Positions 12,186 through 24,453 of a stretch of 64,000 bases of DNA are shown piece by piece; the first letter of the stretch is position 1; each line of letters begins with the position of its first letter. Below the pieces are notes generated by a model. It saw nothing but the letters and a program-made list of their open reading frames with translations. It ran no database searches and was not told the origin of the DNA. This DNA comes from Acanthacorydalis orientalis. Its lineage: Eukaryota; Arthropoda; Insecta; Megaloptera; Corydalidae. The position numbers were made by a program, and so were the translations under genes. Location: positions 35,389,749 to 35,453,748 of the forward strand of contig CM068317.1 of the NCBI GenBank assembly GCA_034766995.1, in the 5' to 3' direction.

Positions 12186-15100
12186 TTTTTTCCGGAACCA
12201 AAGCACGAGACATTAATAAAAACCACACAAACATTACACACAATCCACACACCACGAATGCGGATCAATACCGTAAGGTAGGGCACCGCACCAAATCATG
12301 AACATAAGGCCAAACCCGGCCCTGTATAAAATTTAAATCAATAAAATTCATTTTTATTTTTATTTTATTTTATTTTTTTATATATTTGATTCAAAACTTT
12401 TTGTGCTTGTTAGAATGACAAAATAATTCACTTACGTAATTTGTTTTCGTAATGCACTTTTTTCGGTCTTTATTATGAATTTCAAAACATTATTACAAAA
12501 ATTCAATTTTTTATTGTATCTTTTGGGTTTTTCCATAATGTGATTTCAAAAACCCGTCGTTAAACTTGTTAAACTATCATTTCAGTATAAGAATGGTGAT
12601 TTTTAAGAACATTAACATTACCTATAGTGTCATTGAACTCATTGGTTTGTTACAAAATACTATATAGGCACAATAAAATAATTCCTAGTAGGTCTTTTTT
12701 TAATTAAATTGAAAATTATCAGATAGTTGAATCATTGTCTTCAATTGACTGAGAAGTAAATAATTCAATTTTTTCTTGTATCATTGATATTAAAATATCA
12801 ATGTACTAGCACAGGAAAAAGTAAATGAATATCTTTTTAAATTTTAGATAATTATTTTTCATTTTGGAATGCACTCCTATTTTACTTAAATACACGTCAA
12901 TTCCCTTTACGTACGAAATTCTCAGAATCAACTAATGCCATTATTCAAGAAATATCAGTATTTTATTTTCAAATGCCGTTGGTATTTTCTAATTGAAAAT
13001 AAATTAAATTAGGAAAGTACTTATTTCAAATAAAGAATAGACTATTATTTAATTTGTTTTTAAAAATTAAAAATGACATATTTTAAATTAATTTAAAAAA
13101 ATGAATTCTGTTGAAAATAAATGGCGTGATATTATACAGTATTCAATAAAAAAAGTATATAAAATTTATATTAGTATTTTATTAACATATGACGTTAATA
13201 ACTTTGAAAATACAAATATATTTAGAGTACTTCCAAAAATAAATTGCATACAGATCAAATAAAATGTGTAATACAAAAATCTTAGAAAATAACTTATGTC
13301 ATAATACTTATAAACAATGCTTAATACGATCATAAAAATACACTTAATTTTTAAAACGTAAAGTACAAATTCCTGTAATGGTTGTTTGTTCACGTTTTAT
13401 CCAGTGAAGTTAAATATTTCAAACGTAAAATATTTATTCACTGTTGACAAAACCATTTTATGACACATTTATAATAAAATGTATGTATAGTTATTGACTT
13501 TTAACACTAAATAAAAGTTTCAATGAATTTATGCAAATGATTATATTAGCTAACAGAGAATTTTTATACATCCAGGATTTACATCTTATATTTTCATTGT
13601 CATTAAATAAATAAAAAATCGTCTAATTGAATTGAAAATTATAAAAAAAAAATATTTCACAAGTATCTGTTAATTAAAAAAGTAGAGAAAAAGATATTTT
13701 TAATATTTATATATCTGATATTTTTAAAATTAAAAATATATGATTGGCTTTAATGATTGTTTATTAAATGTGATAAATTTTAGAATTAAATAATTGTGCT
13801 CTTGACTATCAGAAGGAAGAAAACAATGATTGAGAAATTAAATATTATACTTGCATATACAATAATTGAATCGTGTTAAATTTTGAAGGTCTCTGCTGTT
13901 TATTTAACCACAAGAAATGAGTGCGCAAAATAGTTATGCTACCTATTCGCATATCAAAATAAACAAACTAATGACCTATATTTGTAAGTTCAGGCAAACA
14001 GCCAAATGTGAATTAAAATAGCGTAGGTCGTCACGTATAGGGCTGAAAGTCTAGACACACCAAACATTGCCGGCCTTGACACATAAATTAAATAGTTATG
14101 TTGCGTCGACGTTTGTTGCATTGATTTCCTTATTTATAATTAATCAAATACCGGAACTGCACATCAAAAAAATACCAATTAGTCGTCGTATTGTGCTAAA
14201 ATAACAAATCAGGCTTAAATAGGACAGTTATATATGAATTTCAAAAAATTAAGAAAATATTTGTTAATTAGGAGTAATATCTAACAACCGAATGAAATTC
14301 TTTCAAAAATCACTCATTTATTAAATATTTTCATATTTACATTTCACATATAGAAAAAGTTAAAACTGATATCATTATTTTAGCAATATTTTTATTATTT
14401 ACTAATAAACAGTTTAATCCATAATAACCAGTTTTGATCATCGCTTTCTATTCAGAAAGTTTAATAATTATACATACATCCGGATGAAAAATAATTCGAC
14501 GTAACATTGACTAAACTACATATTAAAATATATATTTGCAAAAAATAAATTAATTATTATACATTGACACAAACATGTTATCAAATATGACGAGAATTAT
14601 GAAACAGCGATTAACACGATTTTTATTTTTATTCGTGAACTGAAGTGTAAATTAATACTTTTCATTATCTGTTTGTTTTTTTTGTATTTAATATAAGACG
14701 GTTATATCAAAATGACTAATACAAATTTATTATATTTGGCTTCGGACCAACTTATCTTAAATTTATACCAGATCTTACAAAACACAGTATCTTTCAATAA
14801 AATAAGTAATTCTTTTCACTCTTAACAGTCATCATATTCGAAAATAGATTGTATTAAAAAGTCTAAAAATGTGTAATATGAATAGGAGAATTATTTTTAT
14901 TAAGTTATTAAGAATGAATATTAAAAAATCGAATTTATAATTACAACAGAACTTAAATATTTTGTCTCTTATAAATCTAATATACATATAATTTATGAAT
15001 TGAAAATTAACTAAAGGTTACCTGTTGAAAATGTGAACCCTTTGCTTAATTATGTTCCTTATAAATAACACTAAGTATTTCCCCAATATTAAGCACATAA

Positions 15101-15458
15101 ATTTTACTACTCGTTTTTATTCACTCGTCTTTCTATTCAAATTTAGATTTGCATTAAATTGGGTTATATTGTTGTGTTCTTATATTCTTCTAATTTAATT
15201 TAAAATGTTATATTAATTTAAAATTTAAAGGAAACAGAAATTAAAGAAACCATCTTCCATTAAAAAATATATTCAAATATCAACATTCCGAAAAACTATT
15301 TTTAAAATTATATATTTTTATGGATCATTTCAGTATTAGGATCTGTTCATATATTTCTATAGCCTCAGTAATCTCAATCCAATATTTTCATATCTTATAC
15401 ATATATTAGTTTTTTAGTATTAGTACATTTGTATGCACATTCAGTAAGAATGCAGCTG

Positions 15459-15460
<2 letters not shown>

Positions 15461-15521
<61 letters not shown>
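15461..15521. repeat. (TA)n microsatellite
   Basis: TA run of about 61 bp. Confidence 0.95.
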
Positions 15522-15524
<3 letters not shown>

Positions 15525-16666
15525 AATACGAATAAAAGATGTACTTAATATCAAAATGTATTAAAATATTAAAAAAGATTAAGTACATTAAATTATATTA
15601 ATTGTTCAATGTCAGTTTTAGTTATAAAATGAGATAAACAATAAAAAGGTAATGAAAAGTGCATAAAAATTAACAATGACTTGATTATATATTAATAATC
15701 TTTATCTTTAAATATGAATATTCCTAGGCGTTTATCAATCAGAATTTCTAACCTTTTTTAGTTTAAAAAATATTTACTATTTTTAATAGACGCGCATGGT
15801 CTAGACTCTAGCATAAAAAGTAAGAGTAGTTGTGTAGGTAATATGCAGGTGTTTTATTTGATATTTCAGCTGGTAAGCTATTAAATGAATGGAGGGAGAC
15901 GTTGTGCTTATATAAATGCGTTCAGATAATTCACATGAGATTTAAACTACACGGATCGTGTAGGTATTTCCATTCTCGAATTCAAAACGGATCTACGGTT
16001 CGCTTACTACAAAAACATATAGGTAAAAATAATATAAACTTAAAGAACCGTGAAGTAAATTATGTAATTTTGATATCCATTGATCGAATATAATATATTC
16101 TTCTTGTATTTTCCCTAATTTTTCTGTGTGTATATATACATATACATCGGAAATATAAACATTTTTTTAAACAAAAATATTAAAAAGGAAAATTTATTTC
16201 AGCTGAAATTAAAATTTACTTTTAAATTAAAAGAATATCAACAAAATAAACTTTACTGTTATACGAAAAATTATACCTTTAAGTGAAAAAATGTAAAAAT
16301 AAGGATTTTATAAGAAATATGTTTTATGAATAAATTCAAATATCAATTTAAATCTAAATTATTAATACATTAAAATAATTAAAGGAAAATTTAATTCATT
16401 CGCAATAAAGTATTTTACCAATTTCATTTACTTTATACTACAACTTAATATTTAATTTTTAGTTAATGAACTACTAATCTTTTTAATAAACAATAAAATA
16501 ATAATGACCAATAATTAAATAATTAGTTCTTTGGTTACAATTATTTTTATTTGTATTCATTGTTTTCTTTTTGAAAATCATTCATTTGATCCATAATAAT
16601 ATATTTTGTTATATTATTAAAAATATTATAACTAAAATAATAATTGTTCAATAATTATACACATAT

Positions 16667-16673
16667 TTATATA

Positions 16674-16728
<55 letters not shown>
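16667..16728. repeat. (TA)n microsatellite
   Basis: TA run of about 62 bp with one TG interruption. Confidence 0.95.
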
Positions 16729-16730
<2 letters not shown>

Positions 16731-17525
16731 CATACCAACATATACTATTTTTTTAAAAAAAGGTTATTACAACAATCAGGTTAATATTATTGTATTCAAC
16801 AAATAAAAAATAAAGTTATTTTATTAGCAGGAAAACAATCATCCATTATAATTCTGAGCTATTTTTGAAATCAAATAGTTTAAATTATTGTATACAAAAA
16901 TTTAATACTATATGAGAAAATTTTCTATATAATATTTAACTTAATTTTGAAGCAAAATTGCGTGGTTTTAATTTTATTACTTATATATTACTATATCAAT
17001 TAAATACTTTATCAAAAATGCCACTTTTATTTTAAATTTAAGAATGAAGTTATTTACTTAAACTTTTATACTACATATATTTACTTTTTTATTTCGAAAA
17101 AAGTAAAGAAGCTTTATTTTTAAACAATAATATATGTTTAAATGCTTATATTACTTCAAAAATGATTTTGAAGAAAATCACGCGGTTTTATAATTAATAT
17201 TTTTTATATAAAATATTACTTTTAAATTCGAGTTATTTAAGTAAATTGTATATAGTAATAATCTCTACAAAAATATATTTAAAAATTAGTATACATGTGA
17301 ATATATTTATAATCATTATATTTTTGATGGGATATATATATATAAGTTTGTGTATTTATAAAACTTTCACGTTTTGTATACACCATATTAAAAATATCTG
17401 CATACCTAAGAATCAGTTTTATATTTTTGAATAAATTTTGTTACGACATGGATTACGTCAACAATCCTTGAACATGTTTGCGGAATTTTTATTATTCAGT
17501 GGCGTACGTTGATGCTTCTCCCTGT

Positions 17526-17528
<3 letters not shown>

Positions 17529-17579
<51 letters not shown>
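17529..17579. repeat. (TA)n microsatellite
   Basis: TA run of about 51 bp followed by a degenerate TG/TA tail to about 17613. Confidence 0.95.
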
Positions 17580-17591
<12 letters not shown>

Positions 17592-18853
17592 ATATATTCA
17601 TGTGTATGTATATATGTTGCAAAAACAGTTATATTTCTTACAATTTTTAAATAAATTATATTCCTCTTATATTATATTCTTTCTCTACTGATAAGATTAA
17701 TAGTACAATTAAAAGGTAGTACAATTAAATAAAAATACATACTGAAAATGTACTATATGACTTAATTTAAAAATTGACTTGTTTATTTAATTTTATTCTG
17801 ATATATTGCTTTATTAGAATACACTATTATAAAATAACTGCATAAATGTATAAATATTTGGAAAAAATAAAGAATACTGTAATTTTCCTTTAACATAATG
17901 CTATAAAAATCGATTTACTTACAATAGTTTCACATTTTTACTTTGGAATACATTTTATTAACATTAACAATGTATACACTTTATTATGAAATGTTATTTA
18001 AAATGTCATCGTATGAAATGAATTCAATTATTATTTATTACATAACGAATTCCATTTGAGACTAAAGATTTTGAAATATTCGATAATTTTTGTGGTCACT
18101 TATGGAATATTTATTGTACATTACATTTGAAAAAAGAGTGAAAACAAATCTTTTATTTGGAAACTTTATCTTTAGATGATAAATTATACGAAAATGTATT
18201 ATATATATAGTATATTTTCCAGTAAAAAATTAATATAAAATTATTTTATTGAAATATTGATATATACTAAATAAAATTGAAGAAATGAATTGTTTTTATA
18301 AAGTTTATTTTAAAATTATTAGAAATAAAAATTAAAATTATATTTATGTTATAAATATATTGGTATATTCTGTCATCATGAAATACGAATTCTTAATTAA
18401 ATATTACATGTATATATTCAAAAATAAAAAATAAAATACTGCAAATTTTAAATTCTAATTGATTAAATAGTTTGATCAGGTATTAAGATATAAATATTCA
18501 GGAAGTAGTCAATTGGGTTTAATTTTATATAACTAGAAATGATACGCCTATGTATTGTTCATATTTTAAACAACACTATGACGATAGTTTTAACTTGATA
18601 ACAGACGAGTACGCTTATGTTCCATCGCGTATTATCCATTACGCTATGTTTAAAATTAAATATACCTATCTTATTCTAACTGAAATTCATGTGAACCATT
18701 TACCACGTGATTTCAATATTTTTTATGTATTAAAATTTCTATATGAAAATAATTTCCAATTATTCGATTTCCTTTGAAACTTATTTTTTTGTGTTTATTT
18801 TTCTTGTGTTTATTCACCCTTTCAGTATAAACAGTTGTTAATTTTATCATATA

Positions 18854-18861
18854 TGACGTCA
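18854..18861. promoter_or_regulatory. CRE-like palindrome upstream of lamin
   Basis: TGACGTCA, the full palindromic cAMP-response (CREB/ATF) site, lies 393 bp before the lamin start codon at the edge of the only GC-rich block in the area. The site match is exact. Its role in lamin expression is inferred from position only. Confidence 0.45.
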
Positions 18862-18867
18862 TTGATC

Positions 18868-18942
18868 ATGGCCGCCAAGAAGCATCAGGGCTTCGGCTTC
18901 AGCCGGGCGTGCCCTACTGGACGACATGACGCCATCGCTTAA
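18868..18942 (+). other. 24-codon GC-rich short ORF
   Basis: ATG GCC at 18868 has A at -3 and G at +4, a very good initiation context, and the frame runs 24 codons (MAAKKHQGFG...) to TAA. Base composition is far richer in G/C than anything around it. It may be an upstream ORF in the lamin leader or simply promoter sequence. No homolog is recognised. It could also be read on the other strand. Confidence 0.25.
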
Positions 18943-19228
18943 ATCGTCGCGTTCATACGATCACTGTATGAAAGAAAGAGTGCGATTTAATACAGTCGTA
19001 TGATAGTAAGAGAGACAAACTCGTTATTAGTAGCTGATGAGATCATCGCCGTATTTAGGAGTTGATTTGACCCACGCGAAAGTAGAAACGGTCGATGCGG
19101 TAGTGACGGCCTATTTGTTGAATTTGTCGTGTTAGTTGATTGTGCACATTTTTATCGTAAAGGTGTGTTGTTTGTGTTGCATTAAAGTTTTTCAGTAGTC
19201 ATATATTTTTATAACAATTTTATTGTTT

Positions 19229-19270
19229 ATGGTGGAAAAGCCGGTCGTCAAAGATGTCAACGAAAATTAA
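19229..19270 (+). promoter_or_regulatory. uORF overlapping the lamin start
   Basis: An ATG 25 nt before the lamin ATG, in the +1 frame, opens a 13-codon ORF ([13 protein letters not shown]). It stops at TAA inside lamin codons 5-6. The context at -3 is T, weaker than the A at -3 of the lamin start, so leaky scanning is expected. The leader must start upstream of 19229 for this to matter, which the sequence alone does not show. Confidence 0.4.
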
Positions 19271-20646
19271 GAAGACAACAGTGACATCAATGTCGTCAAC
19301 ACAGTCACCTAATATTAATACGTCGATTGGCGGAATGCGTCCTTCAAGTCCTCTGAGCCCTACACGACACAGTCGTCTTCAGGAAAAAGTCGATTTGCAA
19401 AATTTAAACGATCGTTTGGCAACTTACATCGATCGCGTTCGACATCTCGAATCTGAGAATAGCCGATTATCGCGGGAAATTCAAACGTCTCAAGAGACAA
19501 TTACGAGAGAAGTTTCCAATATTAAGACTATGTATGATCATGAATTAGGAGATGCACGAAAACTTTTAGATGAGACAGCACGTGAAAGAGCGAAATTAGA
19601 GATAGACACGAAACGATTGTGGGAAGAAAATGAAGATTTGAAACATCGCCTTGATAAAAAAACCAAAGACCTATATTTAGCTGAGAATAATATACGAGTA
19701 AATGAATCTCGTATCGCAGATCTACAAACAAAATATAATCAAGCTGCATCTGATCGTAAGAAATTCGCTGATGATTTGAAAGATGCCGAAAAAGAATTGG
19801 ATAAGTTACGTAAACAAGTCGATGATCTTCGTAAGAATTTAGAAGAGGAAACTTTGAACAGAGTCGATTTGGAAAACAGCATTCAGAGTTTGCGAGAAGA
19901 GCTTGCGTTCAAAGATCAAATTCATAAACAAGAGTTAACAGAAACTTGTACAAGACGTCAGACTGAAATAAGTGAAATCGATGGTCGGTTATCTCAACAG
20001 TATGAGGCGAAATTGCAAGAATCCTTGCAAGAATTACGTGATCAATATGAGTCTCAGATGGCAAATAATCGCGGGGAAATTGAAATGTTGTATGAAAGTA
20101 AAATTAAGAATCTTCAAGCAGCTGCACAACGAAACAGTACTGCTACCTCAGCAGCTATAGATGAAGTTCGGCAAGCTCGTACACGCATGGATACTTTGAC
20201 TACACGCATCAATGAATTGGAAGCTATTAATGGAGCCTTACAGAGTCGTGTTAGAGAACTAGAAAAACTTCTCGAGGATGAACGTCTTCGTCACTCGGAA
20301 GATCTTGCTCTACTCGAAGCTGAATTGAGTCGTTTACGTGACGAGATGGCTCAGCAGTTGCAAGAATATCAAGACCTCATGGACATCAAAATATCACTCG
20401 ATTTGGAAATATCAGCATACCGTAAATTGTTGGAGGGAGAAGAAGCAAGATTAAACATTACACCGTCCGGCAGTCCTGGTTCAGCGACCGCTGGAAGTTC
20501 ATCTGCCACGATCACAGGAACTCGTTCTGTAAGAACACCTTTGCGCCGTACTCCAGTACGTTTTGGAAACAAGCGTAAGCGAACTGTCTTTGAAGAGAGT
20601 GAAGAACGGAGTATGTCCGACTACAGCATAACATCTTCTGCTAAAG
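19254..20646 (+). CDS. Lam: Lamin, exon 1: head, rod and NLS
   Basis: This is an intermediate-filament protein of the nuclear lamina. Exon 1 encodes residues 1-464 of a 608-residue product, a normal lamin length (Drosophila lamin Dm0 is about 620). The head has a mitotic CDK-type site SPLSPTR at 32-38. The coiled-coil rod opens with [20 protein letters not shown] near 42 and closes with the family's helix-termination motif ([16 protein letters not shown]) ending at 400. A basic nuclear import signal NKRKR follows at 439-443. The start is the first ATG in frame, with A at -3. The donor is AAAG|GTATAC after 20646. Spliced to 21039 it restores the frame (G|GT) straight into the lamin tail. If the intron is not removed, eight further codons (GILKRIMK) lead to a stop at 20672, giving a tail-less product. 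Neighbour: the SMIM12-like gene runs convergently downstream. Confidence 0.95.
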
Positions 20647-21038
20647 GTATACTTAAAAGGATTATGAAATAAATTTTACTATATCAAAATCAGAATATCA
20701 AATCTGTTGTGGTCACAAGCAAAAAAGTTTTTCGTATATAGTTTTTATATAGTTCTACTAAAAAAAAATGGGTTCGGCTATGGGAAACTAATTTGATCGT
20801 CTTGAAGATCATCTGTAAATGATTGTGCTCTTACATTAATCAAATAGTGTGAATTGTCAGCACCACATTGCCTTCAAATATAAAGCACCTTTACTTCGAA
20901 ATACTTTGTTTTCGAATATTTAACTGTGTTGTTCGTAATTAATTATTTTAATCGTAATGTCTAACATACTGTTTATTAATATATTTTTAAGTGTTTGTAA
21001 TAAATATGCATTACGTAACGAGATGATTTAATCTCAAG

Positions 21039-21472
21039 GTGACATCGAAATCAGCGAGATATGTCCGGATGGAAAGTTTGTCAAACTACATAACAAAGGA
21101 AACAAAGAAGTTACTTTAAGTGGTTGGCAGTTGGTTCGTAAAGCAGACGAAATCGAAACGATTTTCAAATTCCACCGCAGCGTAAAACTCGATGCCGACG
21201 CTACGTCAACGATATGGTCGTCGGATTCGGGACAGACGCATGAACCACCGACTAACATCGTAATGAAAACACAGAAATGGTTTGTTGCCGATTTAATGAC
21301 GACGACGCTGATCAATAACAATGGAGAAGAAGTTGCCCATATGGACAGGAAACGCACTCAACTGAGTAGCAACATATCTCGATTCAGAGAAACATCGACT
21401 GGTCGTACAGATGAGTTTTTACATCATAAGGGTGATCCGGTTGGAGAAGAAGATAAATGTTCTATCATGTGA
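21039..21472 (+). CDS. Lam: Lamin, exon 2: Ig-fold tail and CaaX box
   Basis: The acceptor CTCAAG|GTGACATC at 21038/21039 follows a 392-bp intron. The exon encodes residues 465-608. The lamin tail (Ig-like) domain is recognised by GDIEISEICPDGKFVKLHNK, then LSGWQLVRK and WFVADLMTTTL, roughly residues 465-575. The protein ends in CSIM, a CaaX box with Met last, which in B-type lamins directs farnesylation, trimming and methylation for attachment to the inner nuclear membrane. This makes it the B-type lamin rather than a CaaX-less lamin C. The frame is open throughout, ending in TGA at 21470-21472. Confidence 0.95.
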
Positions 21473-22263
21473 AATTGAAATACCTCTCGGCAGTAGTGCA
21501 TTAAAAAAATTATATAAGGTGTTCTTTTTATAACTTTTCTCTGATGCCAGTTGGTGTGGACATTTAAAAGTCATTTCAAACAATTTGTGAGACAATCGAG
21601 GTGTTCAACAAGGACATTTTTATTTACTTAGAAAGTACATTCAGAATTATATTAATTTTGATGGTACCTTCTGACTTGTCATCTGTAGTCAGTATTTACT
21701 TACATTTTGTATTACTACTTTGCTCATCATATAATAATTTACATTTTATTGTTACTATATTTATTGTACAATTAATTTATGATTTACTTAATTAGTCCCT
21801 TATTATATAAACGTTATTTTTCAAATGGTACTAAAAATTATGTTGCTTCAATATAATTAAATTTTTTGTATTTTTAAAGGAGCATAGATATTTGTTTTAA
21901 ATGATTTTTAATTGCTTTTATACAACTAGGCATTTGAGTTTACTTTACTATTAGCATAAAATAAGTTATGCCTTGGTCAGACTTTCAAATTGATTAATTT
22001 CATCAAAATAAGAATGTATTTGCTGTGCCAGTTTAATTTTACCTATTTAAAACTAGAAAATTACAAACAGCAAGCATTTCTATCATTTTATTGATAATTA
22101 TTTGATTGTCTAAACTTGGCTTGAGTCAAGTACTGACTAGTGATTAAATGTTACGAAATCATGTATGTAAATTTGGTCAAGACAATTTATAAATTTACTT
22201 GGCGAAGTTCATCAATTTGCTTTTGTATTCCACTGTAGTGATGTGACTTTTTTGTTTCAAAGG

Positions 22264-22269
22264 AATAAA
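22264..22269 (+). terminator. Candidate lamin polyadenylation signal
   Basis: The first AATAAA I see after the lamin stop on the + strand; another lies at about 22344. In such A/T-rich DNA chance matches are common, so use of this site is only a guess. Confidence 0.25.
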
Positions 22270-22699
22270 AAAGTAATTTTATATATAAAACATTCTTAAT
22301 TTTCATTTTTAGTGATTCAAAAGTGTAAGAATTTAATATTGAATAAAAAATAAATTTATTTCTATAACACTGCCTTTGAGGGTTTTCATTCAGTTTCAAG
22401 TTTGATTTGCATTTTATCATATAACTGCTGTCATCAGTTCTACAACTCGTGTATGCACAAATATATATATTTTTTACTGTTTGGTGTGAAAAATAAACAT
22501 TACAAAAATGTTAAAATCTGAACCGTTGAATTTAAATTGATGACAGTGGTAATTAGTCATAATTTTAGTTATATTTTCATATCATTTATGTGCACGAAAA
22601 TAACAGTACTAATATTTTTCTTTTTTTAAAAAAGGGATGGAGAATTCAATATAGATTGTGACGGAGGTAAAGCTTTTTCAAATGGTAACTGTAATACAT

Positions 22700-22705
22700 T
22701 TTATT
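22700..22705 (-). terminator. Candidate SMIM12 polyadenylation signal
   Basis: AATAAA on the - strand (TTTATT as given) about 100 nt after the stop codon of the SMIM12-like gene, a usual spacing. Chance occurrence is possible in this composition. Confidence 0.35.
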
Positions 22706-22805
22706 GAAGAAAATATACAATTTTTAGAAAATAAGTACTTTGTTATTATTTTTCCTAGTATTTACCTTTTATATACAATCGTGCTACAATTCATTTAAAT
22801 AATAT

Positions 22806-22933
22806 TTACTTTAAAGTCGGTGGTAAGTTTTTTGAAAAGACATTTTCTTTATATCTCAGTCTTTCTACATTTGTGGGATTATTCAGTGCTTCCTCTGAGC
22901 TCAATCGATCTAAGCGTTGTTCTTGTATTGAGC
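22806..22933 (-). CDS. SMIM12: SMIM12-like small membrane protein, exon 2
   Basis: This is the C-terminal half of the 85-residue protein. The acceptor TTCTAG|GCTCAATA joins the preceding exon's lone G to give GGC, and the frame then reads SIQEQRLDRLSSEEAL...NVERLRYKENVFSKNLPPTLK to TAA at 22806-22808. The charged helical tail with a final NL.P-type end fits the SMIM12 family as I know it. The exon is locally much less A/T-rich than its surroundings and is fully open, which supports it despite its small size. Confidence 0.8.
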
Positions 22934-23477
22934 CTAGAATACAGTTCCAATTTAAATAAGATCCTAATGCTTAATCATATTTTATATGAATTATACTATA
23001 ATTAAAAGTAAAAAATAATATGAATTATCTGGTTATCAATGAAAAGTACATTTTTGAATATTCATATTAAATATATAAATAATTCCAAATTATGACAGCA
23101 TGAACAAAAAATTTATTCACATTTAGTCTAAATTCGAAAATTTTTTTATAACAATTCATTTGTGTTTTACTGATAATGAAATTTTTGATAAGTGCTACAA
23201 ACATCATTTGATAAATGCAATATGTATGGTTATTAATTATCTTGTAAATTTACACATAAATAGTTTCTTTGTAACAAATTAGATATAGAAGTATGAAAAT
23301 AGCAATTTTAGAAATTTGAGAAAAAATATAAAATTAAAATAATGACTTCATAAGAATCTTTATATTTGAATTATTTGATTTCAGTGTGATGTTTCAATAT
23401 ATCCCATAATACATATAATTGAAGAAATGTAATCTATAAAATAATAAATGGAAAAAAAACTATATTCATTATTATAT

Positions 23478-23480
<3 letters not shown>

Positions 23481-23542
<62 letters not shown>
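23481..23542. repeat. (TA)n microsatellite in SMIM12 intron
   Basis: TA run of about 62 bp. A second run of about 32 bp follows at 23569-23600, separated by 26 bp of unique sequence. Confidence 0.95.
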
Positions 23543-23544
<2 letters not shown>

Positions 23545-23561
23545 TCAAGCATATTCTTAGC

Positions 23562-23602
<41 letters not shown>

Positions 23603-24323
23603 TTTGTTTCTCGAAACATATTTTCATAAGAAAATGTCTGATGTCTTTTATTATATTCATCTTTTCTTTCAAATTACATGAATTACAGGTTAATTTAGTT
23701 AATTAGAATTCTATATCATTTTTACACAACATTTCTTATTATTGCTGATAATAATTTTACTTAAAAAACATTTATTTATATGAGAACCTCATCTAATTTT
23801 AATACATACTAAATTAAATAAATTATTTAATTCAAATGCTTTATATATATATATATATATTGATTAATGAAACATCAAGTGAAATTAGTCGAAATTATTC
23901 AATAAAATTGTTAAAGTACTTTTATTTTGTAATAGCTGTATTAGTAGATATATGGTAAATTCATATGAATTATTAATTTATTACTCTTTCTCATTAAGAT
24001 AAAAGTTTGTTTGAGATTATAAGTTAAGTTTCCACTTGAAATTGCTTAATAAAAATATATGACAATTTTTAGATTTCTATTTTAAACACATATTTAATCT
24101 TTTTGGAATCTTTACAATACAATATTTATTAAGATATGATTATTCAGTTAGTTTTGAGATAAACAACAATTTTTATATTAATATTATCGTACGATTAAAA
24201 AATAAATTAACAGAAGTTTGTATACATTTTTTGTTTCTTTTATCGAATAATATTGTTAGTCTATGAAAAGTGACTAATAATGAAAACTGAAAAAATACAT
24301 AATATAAAAATGCATTAATTTAC

Positions 24324-24453
24324 CACTGTATGGAGTATATTTATCAGATATAATATCTTCTATATGATAACCAATAAATCCGATAACTGCTGCAAAAGGT
24401 AATGTAATATATGGTGAATATCGAGTTACAATTCTTACTATCACTGGCCACAT
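24324..24453 (-). CDS. SMIM12: SMIM12-like small membrane protein, exon 1
   Basis: The exon encodes residues 1-43: MWPVIVRIVTRYSPYITLPF then AAVIGFIGYHIED...DKYTPYS. The start MWPV, the aromatic YSPY and the single membrane segment ending in GYH are the hallmark of SMIM12 (human protein MWPVFW..., 92 residues). The segment at about 15-31 is hydrophobic and should span a membrane once. Molecular function is not established. An acceptor TTTTTAG lies 1 nt before the ATG, so a 5' UTR exon exists upstream. A donor AAG|GTTAGA near 24556 would give a short first intron. The donor of this exon is GTG|GTAAAT. The 1390-bp intron to the next coding exon contains two long (TA)n tracts. The gene is convergent with lamin. 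Confidence 0.85.

Larger units (their letters stand above)
10852..18780. other. A/T-rich stretch, no supported gene
   Basis: No gene is recognised over about 8 kb. Besides repeat S (11855-12185) it has (TA)n tracts at 11553-11591, 15461-15521, 16667-16728 and 17529-17579. Less A/T-rich patches at about 12240-12320, 13990-14130 and 15790-16040 could be regulatory or old transposon pieces. The last has an acceptor-like TTTCAG near 15870, but no convincing coding frame follows. Confidence 0.45.
21473..22805. other. Convergent intergenic and 3' UTR region
   Basis: This lies between the stop of lamin (+) and the stop of the SMIM12-like gene (-), so it should hold both 3' UTRs. No further gene is seen. 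Confidence 0.6.

Noticed and set aside
18550..18777. 75-codon + strand ORF upstream of lamin
   Set aside because: A/T-driven composition, no recognised family, and no splice or promoter context; probably a chance ORF.
21034..21357. 107-codon - strand ORF
   Set aside because: Antisense to lamin exon 2, whose + strand frame encodes the conserved lamin tail.
22187..22420. - strand ORF that could be a third SMIM12 exon
   Set aside because: The SMIM12-like frame already ends with TAA at 22806; this A/T-rich frame shows no family similarity.
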